From Chelydra serpentina (Eukaryota; Chordata; Testudines; Chelydridae): a DNA stretch of 64,000 nucleotides. The notes beneath the pieces were generated by a model. That model searched no databases. It was given only the letters and a program-made list of their open reading frames with translations, and had not been told where the DNA came from. Numbering within the stretch: position 1 is the stretch's first letter; each line of letters begins with the position of its first letter. The stretch is from NCBI GenBank assembly GCA_037349315.1, contig JBAIAC010000068.1, positions 21,171,001 to 21,235,000 of the forward strand, given 5' to 3'. Below, in pieces: positions 43,200 through 53,711 of this stretch. Position numbers and translations under genes: made by a program.

Positions 43200-43527
43200 A
43201 ACTTCCTAACACAGGGATGTCTGGAGGACAACTGGTTCGACTGAAAGTCAACGTTGCTGGAAACAACACATGTACCTGGGAGTGATGAAACCAGTGCCAA
43301 AAAGGATAAGAAGGGAGACTTATTGGTGGAATCCTTAAGTTAAAGAATTGGTTGGGGGGGTGGGAGGTAAACTTCAAAAAATAGCTGGCCAATGGCTTGA
43401 GCAGTGATAAGGCATCCATAAAAGCCAAACAGAAGGCCAAAAGAAGTGTTGTGACAGCTAAAAGTATGGCCTGTGATGAGCTATATAACGGAATGGGAGG
43501 ATAAGAGGGAGAAAAGACCATCTATAG

Positions 43528-43833
43528 CAGGGGTCGGCAACCTTTCAGAAGTGGTGTGCTGAGTCTTCATTTAGTCACTCTGATTTAAGGTTTTGCGTGC
43601 CAGTAATACATTTTAACCTTTTTAGAAGGTCTGTCTCTAGAAGTCTTTAATGTATAACTAAACTATTGTTGTATGTAAAATAAGGTTTTTAAAATATTTA
43701 AGAAGCTCACTTAAAATTAAATTAAAATGGAAAGCCCCCCAGACCGGTGGCCAGGCCCCAGGTAGTGTGAGTGTCACTGAAAATCAGCTCGCGTGCCGCC
43801 TTTGGCACCCGTGCCATAGGTTGCCTACCCCTG
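43528..43833. mobile_element. hAT-type MITE inserted in the RTE frame
   Basis: Ends are CAGGGGTCGGCAACCT and, reverse complemented, CAGGGGTAGGCAACCT. Flanking 8-mers ATCTATAG (43520-43527) and CTCTATAG (43834-43841) match at 7 of 8. The insert falls between codons for 'EGEKTIY' and 'RLAKAK' of the RTE ORF, so it is younger than the LINE. Confidence 0.93.
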
Positions 43834-43841
43834 CTCTATAG

Positions 43842-45460
43842 ACTTGCCAAGGCAAAAGAGAAAATGATTAAGGAGCTTGCTTATATTAGAAATGAATATG
43901 GTATATCGCAAACAATGGTGAATCAAACAACATAATTCGGAGTGATTATTTTGAAAGAGTGCTGAACGAGGAGAACCCTAAGGAAGGAATTAAGAATGTG
44001 TAAGCCAAACCAGAGCATGATAGATTGCATAAACGAGGAAGAGGTTGCAGAGGCACTTAGGAAAATGAAATAGGAGAAAGCAACCTGGGCCAAATGAAGG
44101 GCCAGTGGTTGTGTTGAAGATATTGGGAAGGGAAAGGAAGGCATCAAGTGTCTTACCAATTTGTTCAATTGTCCAATTGTATTTTTAAGAAAGAGAAATG
44201 CTGGATGAGTGGCATCAAAGCTTTGTGGTGCATTCTTTAAACATAAAGGAGATGTTAAACTGTGTGCTAATTATCACCCAGTTAAGCTGACATCACATGC
44301 TATGGAAGTATGAGAGAAGATTATTGAAAAGTGTCTGTGGAATGGTTGAACTTTGATCGCTGTGGATTCATGCCAAGAAGGAGTACAATTGATGCCATAT
44401 TTGTGCTATGAATCCTCATGGAGAAGTTCAGAGAAAGACAGCAACTGGCTATGGTCTTCGAGGATCCGGAGAAGGTATAGAGTCATGTGCCAAGAGAACT
44501 AGTTTGGTGGAGTTTGCCGTGGAGAGGTGTGTCAGAAGGATATGTTCTTCTTATCCAGGATTTGTATGATGGAGTGACTAATGTAGTCAAAACTAAATGG
44601 AGCTACAGTAGAGAATTTCCCGTAAACATTGGCCTGAATCAGAGGTCAGAGTTGAGCCCCTTTGCTTGTGGCAGTTATGGATATAAGTGAGAATATACAA
44701 AGGAAGCAGCCTTGGAACATGCTGTTTGTTGATGATGTAGTGATTTGTGCGGAAGACTGAGACCTGCAAGCCAACTTTGAACAGTGGAAATATAGCTTGA
44801 GCAATCTGGGCTTAGAGAGGAAGTTGGTAAAACAGAATCTATTACAACTGAGCGAGGAGGACTCCACCACAGAGGATATGACAGGCAGAGAGCTTAGAAG
44901 AGTGAAAAGATTTAAATACCTAGGATCAGTAGTTGCTGATAATGGTACCCTCCTGAGTGATGCCCGGCATCATACTAAAGCTGTGTGATGCAAATGGCAG
45001 GAGCTGACCCCAGTTCTCTGTGACAAAAAGATGAAAACAAAGTTAAAAGGTAAAGTGTATCACACTGTAATTTGACCCATCTTAATGTATAGAACAGAAA
45101 TTGGCCAGTCACAAGAAAGGAAATGAACAGCTCCACATCTTCATTTCCATGGTGGAGAGCATATTTAAGTGATTTGAGACTCTGTGATAGGAAATGAAAT
45201 GAGATTGTAAAGGGCCTATGTGGGTTGCTCCAATTGAAGACAAGTTGAGGGAGTCTAGGTGGTGTTGGTATGGGCATATCTAGCAGAGATCTGAGAGATG
45301 GCTCTTTCAATGATTGTGGCCAGAAGACGACCCAAGAGGGAGACCAAAGGCTTGGTATGTGGGCTGGATATCAGCTGACCTCTGAGACCAAGCTTCATGG
45401 CAGCCTGGTGTACCATCATGAGTTTTGGAAGAAGGCTATAAAAGTTGTCAACCCTGAATA
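43842..45460 (+). pseudogene. RTE reverse transcriptase, multiply broken
   Basis: Recognisable pieces in order: 'VLNEENPKEGI' near 43960, 'VKLTSHAMEV' near 44282, 'CGFMPRRSTIDAIF' near 44362, 'VPRELVWWSL' at 44485, 'VLLIQDLYDGVTNVVKTKWS' near 44545, 'LFVDDVVICAED' near 44722 (the YADD-type box, here FVDD) and 'KYLGSVVADNG' near 44915. Many stops and shifts. The FVDD retains both catalytic Asp residues, but no long frame remains. Confidence 0.82.
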
Positions 45461-45480
45461 GGGAAGTAGCAAGAAAGAAC

Positions 45481-46200
45481 AAGAGAACTGAGACCAGAAT
45501 AGAGCAGTGGTATATGGATCTTTCTGAGTTAACAGCCAAAGAAAGAATAACTTATCACCATGGAGAGGAATTATATGAATCTGAGAAATTTGGACCCTGT
45601 TTCTAGATATATTTGGATAACAATGTTGAGATGGCTCAAAGAATGCCAGACTTCCATCCTACCTAACCCCTCCTCTTATTCCCTTTACCTCCTCTGTTCC
45701 TCTTCATCCCTCTTCTCCCCATTCATGTATGTCTTCTCCTATTTTATTATTGCTACTCTCATTCTAACATGTTCTGTCTATGTAGTGTTGTCTAGTCTTG
45801 CCGCTTTGATGTGTAGTGAAATTGCATCATTCAATAATTCTATTGGAGAGCCTATGAAACGTGTGATATTTGGAACATATACACTCTAAGTAATTTACCT
45901 TTTTGTACATTGTCTATTTCTTTACAGATATTAATACAAAATTAATCAAAGAATTTTCCAATGGACGTTTTGTCAAAATCAGAACTTTCTGCAACAACAT
46001 GTCTATCTCAACTAGTTACATTCTGACATTAATCAGTGAAATATTAATTTTTCATTTAGAAATTTATTTTTAGTCATTATAATTTATAATGTAAAATAAG
46101 AAAAGTTGAAATTGGTACAAAATGTTTCAATTTTATTTAAAAAATTGTTTTATCAAAATTTTAAAATTTCATTTTGTGGGAAATTTTGGTTTTGTTCACA
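45481..46200. repeat. Unassigned, then AT-rich dispersed repeat
   Basis: 45481-45929 is not recognised. About 45930-46200 ('tttgtcaaaatcagaacttt', 'aaattttaaaatttcatttt') is another AT-rich self-complementary block. Confidence 0.45.
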
Positions 46201-47499
46201 AAGAACAACAATTATGAGTGTCAACCATGTCTAGCAACCATGTCTAGGGTGGATTGCAGCAAGAGTGTTTAATAGCATGCAGTGTAGATCAAGACGTGAC
46301 TATGGAGATAATGAGTTGATGTATCAGTGGAAATTAAGGTAGCAAAATATCTTGCACTGGAATTTATCCACGATATGAGGATTGATACCTTCTACTCTGA
46401 CCAAAAGAGTGACCATAATAGGCCAGGATTCTCACATTGAAGTGTCTGAAAGGTGATATATCCAACATTGCTATGGGCTCTGACACCATACTAGCAGCAG
46501 TGCTTCACTGCTGGTTCTGAGGAAACCGTGTACTTACTGAATTATCACCACTGGTAATATGAATCTACCTATTCTATCAAAGTCCTGGTCCACTGGAAAG
46601 CCAGTGAGACCTCAGCACAAGATGGCACCATTGCCACTCCTAACATGAACTTCTGTAAACGATTATAAAGAATGAAAATTGGATTAAGATGAAAAAGTTC
46701 AGGCAAAACATTTTCTCTCCAATATTTTAAAATAAAAGTGTACAAAAATGCCATTGGTAAGTGGGATTGTCTTCCCCCCCCCTGGTTTTATCATATTGGT
46801 AATAAATCTCTGGACAGTATAATGGAGTTTATAGTCCAAGATGTTCCTTTGAATGCTTAATACAGAATACAACAGCCAGCCAGTCGTCATCCTCTGCCTG
46901 AGCAGTGTGAGCAAGATACATAATACTGTACCAACATATTATATATTATTGGAATGGGGTCCAAACTATTCAAGTGTATAAATTGAAAACTCATTCTGAA
47001 GAATTGCATTATTTCCCTAAACGAAGTAAATGGTAAAAACAGCCAGCCCTTCAGACTTATTTCTGGAAATAAACGTAATAATGTAATTCATGCTGTGTAA
47101 GGCAGACTTTACTCCTGATGGATGCTGTTCAGTTGGTATTAAACTCTGATTTGCAGAGTAGGATATTCCTTGAGGAAGCAAAATTGCTTGCCAAAGCCAG
47201 CAATACGAGTGCACAGCAATTAACAATGTGCCAAATCATTTGTTAATAACTCAGGTAGTCAGCAAACATGGTCACCAGCTGGTCTGAAAATATTATGAAA
47301 ACAGCTTATGAACCGCCTCTAAATTTAAAGTGGAACTCTATATAATCTCTGGTATTTTAACCACATCCTTTACTCAAGATGTCTCTTAAAGACCAACAAC
47401 CCTCACGTGAGTTGAGAGGAGCTATTCTAGCTGCTCTTCTATTTCTATCAGGGAAAGGGAATCATCACATTCCCATCACCACATTTTGGCCAGCCCTAA
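46201..47499. other. Unassigned non-coding sequence
   Basis: No gene or repeat is recognised. Confidence 0.45.
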
Positions 47500-47885
47500 A
47501 TTCCATTTAGGGCTGGCCAAAAAACAAGGCTTCTTTTTCACGAAAAAAATTGAGGTTTTGAAATTTGTTCTTAATTCCACAATGAATTGTTTGTGGGAAA
47601 ATGAGAGAGAGAATAGCTGATAGCCCAATGGTTAGCACATTTACTTCAGATATGGGATCTGAGTAACCAAGCTCTGAGTGAGTCCTGGTGCTGTATCATG
47701 GAGAGCAGGGACTTTATTCTGGACCACTGGCTATTTTGGTGTGGGTCTCTCTCATTTTGACCAGAAATTCCATCCTGGACCTGAAAGCTTAGTTAGAACT
47801 GATACCTTTTAATGAAAAGTTTCAGTTTTAATGAAATTGGCATTTTCCAGTGCAAAAACATTCCATAGTTTATTTCTGTCACCAT
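47500..47885. repeat. AT-rich repeat with tRNA-like core
   Basis: AT-rich arms ('tagggctggccaaaaaacaa' on the left, 'ttaatgaaaagtttcagttt' on the right) flank a core with 'agcccaatggttagcacatt' and 'gagtgagtcctggtgctgta'. Similar cores lie near 25170 and 63595. It may be an old composite repeat; the class is unknown. Confidence 0.5.
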
Positions 47886-48289
47886 GGGAACAACATAATC
47901 AAATAGGGTCCAAACCTGCAATCTCTTAACTCTTTTTTTTCATTTAATTCTTACTTGGGCAAATATCTCATTAATTTCATTGAGAGTTTTGCCTGGGTAA
48001 GGACTTTGGGATTTAGCTCACATAGCATAACATTTACGGCACTCTGCATTTGTTCAGTGCCACCCCACATCTTTGCCACTACATCTCTGGGTCTGGGTCT
48101 TCCAGTATGAGCTAGAGACAGAGCAATTTCACATCCACAAGGCAGGTCATGTAGTAATGTCAGGAGGGTAAGGATTGGTAGAAGAATCACTCCTTAAAAC
48201 TCTTCTTTGCCATGATGCCTACAAAGAACTTGGCAACAATTAGGTTGCTGGTGGGCCGAGACCACTGCTGATCAGGCTATTTCCTTCTG
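47886..48289. other. Unassigned non-coding sequence
   Basis: No gene or repeat is recognised. Confidence 0.45.
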
Positions 48290-48440
48290 CTCTCTTATCT
48301 TTCTGTATCTATCTGATGTGTCTTGTCTTAAACTTAGATTTCTCTTTGGTGGCAGGGACCATTTTTTGTTCTGTGATTGTACAGTACCTACCATTCTCAG
48401 GCGCTGCTGCAATATTAAAAATAATAATAATTAATAAGGT
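48290..48440 (+). mobile_element. MIR-type SINE 3' half
   Basis: 'atgtgtcttgtcttaaactt', 'ggtggcagggaccatttttt', 'gttctgtgattgtacagtac' and a tail of AATAATAATAAT match the 3' half of the MIR-like SINE. Confidence 0.82.
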
Positions 48441-48499
48441 AACTAAATTTTTCTGATGAAATCCTGATATAGATGCTTGTTTGCAGCAACACCTTGTAA

Positions 48500-49300
48500 G
48501 AGCAACTGCCACTTATGAGTAACATTTCCCCTGGGATTGAGTTGGGACCAGTCACCAGAAGGTGATAAACAAGCTTCTTTTTCAGACCAGAGATGCTTAT
48601 CTCTGACTGGCAATATGTAAATTGAGTACTATATACCTCAGAATGGATGCCTGTTTACAGACTGAGCAAAATGCTAATCAAGTGAGCAAAATGGTTGCTA
48701 AATCTCCTGGGTAGGGTCTCTACAGTTTGGATTCTAACAGGGCAGAATAACTGAACGAGAAGACAGAGATCCCCAGAGTTATTCTGAGTAGTCCTGAGAG
48801 ACTTTAGGAAACTGGCAGATTACTACATCTCTGCTACCATTTGGAATTATAGACTCTCTGACTCACCTGTATTTATATATTTTACCTGCTTTAACCTCTC
48901 AATAACTCTCACTTCCCTTGCTTAGCTAATAAATCTTTAGTTAGTTTACCATAGAATTGGCTGCCAGCATTGTCTATGGTGTAAGACCTAGGGTACCAAT
49001 TGATCTGGGGCAAGAGACTGGTCTCTTGAGGCTGGGAGCAACCTTGATGTGATGTGATTTTTGGTGTAAGTGACCTTTTATAACAAAGTCTAGTTTGTGT
49101 GAATAGACTTGAGTCTAAGGGGACTGTCTATAACTCCATGGTCAGATGGGTATAGCGATCCAGGAGTTCACAATTGCTTCTGGCTTGGTGAAATCTCATT
49201 ATAGAACACAACCCCAGTTTGGGCTTTCTGCCCTGTTTTCTGACAGTCTGCCCTGAGGTAGGCTCAGGGTTGTGAGCCATTCCAAACAGAATGACACTGA
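48500..49300 (+). mobile_element. LTR-like sequence (solo LTR candidate)
   Basis: It has a poly(A) signal (AATAAA near 48929) followed by 'gttagtttaccatagaattg', with the same layout as the R/U5 part of the LTR at 61269-62340 ('taagaagaattgactataag'). It ends near 'actgagtgtgaca' (about 49308). Exact TG/CA ends and target duplications were not found. Non-coding. Confidence 0.5.
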
Positions 49301-50665
49301 GTGTGACAGCATGTTGCTTCCCCCTGTGTGCTGACAAGCTGTGAGTGCTTGGGAGGGAGAATGCCTCACGGAGCTCCCCAGGGCTATGTGCCTTTAAAGA
49401 TACAGCTAAAAGTGTATACTTACTGCTTCATAACACTTTCTAGGTCAATTTCTGCTTTTCCTAGTGCCTAAGACCCACCAAATTTAAAGATCCTGAATGA
49501 GAAAACAAAGCAGAAGCAGGGCATGAATACACTAATGCAGCCTCTGCCTCTTGCAAAGTGAAAGCCAGGGCCTGAGTGCGGAGAGCCTGATTGCTACTTT
49601 CAGATTAATTAAACAGTAGGAAAGAAGCTACATTTGTAAATATCTGAACCGAGCAGTACCTGATAATCAGCACATTCAAAGTAGGGACATGCATGGAATT
49701 AATAAGCATCAGTCCGCATCCCTGCGCTGCCTTGAGTCCCCTGGTCTCTTCTGGAATCTCTCTGAGCAGATTTGTCCATCGCAGCAGATGTCTCAAAATC
49801 ATGTGAGTTCTCAAGCCAAAGTCACTATCTGGTCTTAAGCCTCACAATAACCCTGAGAGGTAAGTATATATTATCCTCATTTTATAGATGGGGAAAGTAA
49901 GGCAGAGCTGGTTATGTGGCTGTCCCAAGCCCACAAGACGGGCCAAGCATTCTGGGCCACCTCTATGCCTTGAAAGGTCAGAGCATAGAATTTAAGCCGA
50001 ATCCAGACGGGGTCCTGATGAACCAGTGCTACGGGTCTTGTAGGACCAAGCTGAAGTTTCTGAGATGCACTCATCACTAATTCAGTATAAGTGCTTCTGA
50101 TTTAGGTAACTGGACAGTATGGTTCTTAGTGATTTGTTTCATTTCAGGTCCCTATTGTGTAAATAACCTCTGTCCAAGCATTGTCAGCGGAAATGCACTT
50201 TTCTTGCTTAACATAATATAGTTGTTCTCTTTAAAATGGATATTTTCTTCCCACTAGTGACATATACAGTGCCATCTCTGCAATAGGAAGTCTCTTCCTC
50301 AAGCTAAATAGTATCAGCTGGCCTTATATTTTTTTTAGAACAGGGGGTTCCATGTCTAAATTTCTATAGAATCAAATCCCTTTCAAGTTGCACAGTCATT
50401 GTCACCAAGTCAAAGTGGGTGTAAAATGCTACCATCCTGGTTTAGATTTACTGCTTGTCAGCGTGTGAGTGACTACACCAGCAGCAAGGCAGTGGAGAAG
50501 CTAAAGAAAGACATTACCCATTGTGTCATCCATTCTATTCCACGGCTAGTGCGGGATTGATTCCCTATTGAACACCTGCCAGTGCTTTGTCCAGGCAACT
50601 TTTAGTCTTGCCATGCAATAGAGTGAAGCTTATATACTTTCTTTTGGGGGCTTATAAAGAGGCTA
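49301..50665. other. Unassigned; MIR fragment at 49840-49960
   Basis: 'ccctgagaggtaagtatata', 'cattttatagatggggaaag' match an antisense MIR 3' core. The rest has no recognised feature. Confidence 0.5.
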
Positions 50666-50844
50666 ATAGATCATAGAATATCAGGGTTGGAAGGGACCTT
50701 AAGCAGTCATCTAGTCCAACCCCCTGCTCAAAGCAGGACCAAGCCCAATTTTTGCTCCAGATCCCTAAATGGCCCCCTCAAGGATTGAACTCACAACCCT
50801 GGGTTTAGCAGGTCAATGCTCAAACCACTGAGCTATCCCTCCCC
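50666..50844 (-). mobile_element. tRNA-derived SINE with CR1-like tail, antisense
   Basis: Same family as 23084-23266: 'tcatagaatatcagggttgg' tail end on the left, complement of B box near 50785 and of A box near 50826, and 'gagctatccctcccc' at the head. Few differences from the other copy, so both are fairly recent. Confidence 0.93.
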
Positions 50845-52315
50845 ACTCCCAGGTGTCAGGAAGCTTTGCTTGAAATCAGCCTAAACTTTCCCTTTCTGTT
50901 TACATCCCATTACTCCCAGTTAAAGCTTGTTGTATCATTATGAAGCATTCCTCTCCCTCTGTGGTGAGGTGATAACTGGGTACAGATATCTGAAAGGTAT
51001 GTCCCCCCCTAGTCATCATTTAGCCTACTAGACATAACTTAACTCTTCTAATCTTCCTTCTAAGTCCGTCTCTCCAGCCATTTTTGTTGGTCTTCTCTTA
51101 AATAGCTCCAATATGTCAACATTTTTTCATGACCAGAACTGAACGCAACACTCCCAGGTACTTTTACTGCCATGCCATATGGACAAAGTCTATGCTGTGA
51201 TGGTGACGCCCTCTTAGTGCAATTCTGGGTCTCAGTCATTTTAATTGCTACTCTAGCATTTTGCAAATGCAGAGCTATCTTTCTGTCTGCCACCAGGTTT
51301 TCCCCCTCCTATTAAATATCTGTATTGCATCCACTCCTCTAGATAGTATTAGCTGTATTTTTCCAAGCAGGATTTCACAGTACTTATCAAATGTACTGAC
51401 TGAAATTTGGATTTTCAATTAATGACAATGTAATGATCAGTGGCACAGAAGCCCGCAAATAGAGCGGAAAATGTGGGAGTCTGAGTGCAGATCTGTTGGA
51501 GGGTTCAGACCCTGTTTCTGAGGTGCAGTGAGTGAGTTCTTGAGAGTGTGTTTGCTGGTTTGTTCTCAGTTTTTCAGTTGGGGAAAGTCTGACGGGGGCA
51601 GTGTGTTATGAGAGAAGCAATGCCTTTGACCACAGCTGTCCCTTGACTGGGGGCAGGTTTTCCTAGACAGCAAGTCTGTAAAAGTTGCCAACTGGTCAGC
51701 CAGCAGCATAGGAGCCAGCAAACAGCTGAAAAGAGGGGAGTTTGAGTGGGCATTTGTAAGGGGAGTTTGGGGGAGAGTGAGTGGTGTGTGTGTGTGTTTT
51801 TTCTCTTCCTTATGAACAGGCGTGTAGGAGGAAAGGCTATGACAGCTAGAGAGGCAGCAGTGGTAGTGACCCAAGAATGGAAGAGACAATGAAGATGACT
51901 GGATGTGGAAACTGTGGGATGTATGTTATTCTATAGAGGGGACCCGAAAGGTGCTTTGTTTATATGATATGCCGCCTGAGAGGGGGGCGGGGTCCAGGGT
52001 TTGGAGATGCAGCTAGAAACTATGGCTGAGTTTCGAAGGGGTTTTGTGTGGATGATGGAGGAAAGAAGGCTGAAGGGAAACCTCAAGACTTGGAGATAGA
52101 TGCTGGACCAGAGAACTGTGAGTGTACACTGCTAGATGAAGAAAGTGGCCGGTGGAAGCATGTTAGTATGAGAACAAGGCAGAGGAAAAGACTGTCTAGA
52201 TAAGGAGAAATAGAGCTGAGGAACAGTTTCACTGAGTTGGAAAAAGAAGGGGAGAGGCAGGCAGTAAAAGAACATTAGATTTTCCAAAAAAAAAATTCAC
52301 CTCTCTGAACATTGG
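50845..52315. other. Unassigned; short GT repeat at 51783-51798
   Basis: No gene or repeat family is recognised beyond the simple GT tract and a preceding G/A-rich stretch. Confidence 0.45.
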
Positions 52316-52453
52316 TATTATTTATATCGCAGTAGTGCCTATGTGCCCCAACTAAGATCATTGTGTGAGGCGCTGTACAAGTAAGACCTAGTCCATATTG
52401 TATGCTCTTTAAAGCTGAATAATCAAGACAGACAGGGGAGGGAATGGAGGCAT
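52316..52453 (-). mobile_element. MIR-type SINE, antisense, partial
   Basis: 'atatcgcagtagtgcctatg', 'gtgtgaggcgctgtacaagt' and 'gacagacaggggaggg' are the complement of the 3' half (compare 13850-14310). Confidence 0.72.
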
Positions 52454-52461
52454 GTGGTCTT

Positions 52462-52671
52462 CAGTGGCGTAGCCAGGTTTAGAGCACAGGGGGAGCAGAG
52501 CTAAAAAAAGGCACCGGGAGCAAAAAGTGTCGGGAGAAAAAAAAGGTGCCGGGAGGAAAAAAAAAAAAAGCGCCGCTCTGGCTGCAGCGTAGGAGCAAAA
52601 GGCATCGCTTCTGCTCAGTGGGGGAGCGGCTGCTCCCCCTGCTCCCCCCCCCCCCAGCTACGCTACTGGTG
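52462..52671. mobile_element. hAT-like MITE with perfect 8-bp duplication
   Basis: The left end CAGTGGCGTAGCCAGG is inverted by 'cagctacgctactg' on the right. GTGGTCTT occurs exactly at 52454-52461 and 52672-52679. The interior has A-runs and a C-run of about 14 (52643-52655). No transposase. Confidence 0.85.
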
Positions 52672-52679
52672 GTGGTCTT

Positions 52680-53465
52680 TCTAAGGCATGGAGCGCTTGT
52701 ATTTAACAGCCAAGTTATCTCTATTTAAAGGTTATAGAGCACAGCAATGAATACCTGGGGTAAGTTCCAGCCAGTCACTGTCTGGTCTGCCCTCTGCAGT
52801 CCACCAATTCACCTCCCCAATTGGAGGATGATCTTTGCTATCTGCAGTCACATCCCACACAGAATCATAGTTTAACAATGCTGATAGCCCTCCAATGCCC
52901 TCCCACAATCCCTCCCCCCAACCCCAAAGGACAGACTATTTCTCCTGTAACTGACAGGGAAATAATCTAGAGTGTCTCAGCACAAAGAAGTATGGTATGT
53001 GCCCCCAGACGCACAGAGGGAGTGCAGAAAAAGTGAGGATGCAGTAACGCAGGTAGAGCTTTGCTATGTGGATGCTCTCACCTGGGCTAGACTAACGCAG
53101 GTGCCAATCACTCAGATTAACTATACAGTGTAGACATAGTGTTAGTATATAAAGGAAGGAAATAGAGATGTGACAGTAGTGTGCATGATGCCCCACTGTG
53201 TTCCCTCAGTACAAAACTAGAGAAAAGCAGCAGTTAGAGAATTAGCATGGGTGAAAGGACCATTGGGTTTAGCCATTGAATTGGGCTGGTCACTTAATCT
53301 TTCCGTGCCTGATTATTCACATTGCTAAAATGGACACAATACATATCTAACTCATGGGTCTCAGAATCACTCAGAGTTGGCTCAACTCTGCTCCCATTAA
53401 ATTCAATGGGTATGCCTTCACTGCTTAATTGTAGTTATCCACACTCGTGGGACTCCCCTTGAGTT
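52680..53465. other. Unassigned; weak MIR and MITE scraps
   Basis: 53035-53140 ('tgggctagactaacgcaggt' to 'cagtgtagacata') may be a MITE end. 53280-53370 ('gggctggtcacttaatcttt') looks like a MIR core. Confidence 0.4.
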
Positions 53466-53711
53466 AGCCATTGATGGACATATCCTCCATAAGATATTAG
53501 CCAAGATGGTCAGGGATGCAACTCCATACTCTGGGTGTCCCTAGTCTCTGATTGCCAGACGTTGGGACTGGACAACGGGGGGTGAATCACTCAATTGCCC
53601 TGTTCTGTTCATTCTCTCTGAAGCACCTGGTGTTGACCACTGTCAGAAGACAGGCTACGGGGCTAGATGGACCATCGATCTGACCCAGTATGGCCATTCT
53701 TACGTTCTTAG
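53466..53711 (+). mobile_element. CR1 3' UTR fragment
   Basis: From 'agccattgatggacatatcc' through 'agccaagatggtcagggatg' to 'tctgacccagtatggccatt' and 'cttacgttctta', the end of the CR1 subfamily also at 1481, 19118 and 27200. No coding sequence. Confidence 0.9.

Larger units (their letters stand above)
43200..45480 (+). mobile_element. RTE-type LINE, decayed, split by a hAT
   Basis: Coding similarity is spread over three frames in plus orientation: a linker ('RRETYWWN', 'KASIKAKQKAKRSVVTAK', 'EGEKTIY' before the insert and 'RLAKAKEKMIKEL' after it), RT blocks, and a C-terminal block 'FKYLGSVVADNGTLLSDARH' and 'VLCDKKMKTKLKGKVYHTV'. The layout is that of the RTE clade, single ORF with RT near the C-terminus. 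Boundaries are approximate. Confidence 0.82.
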
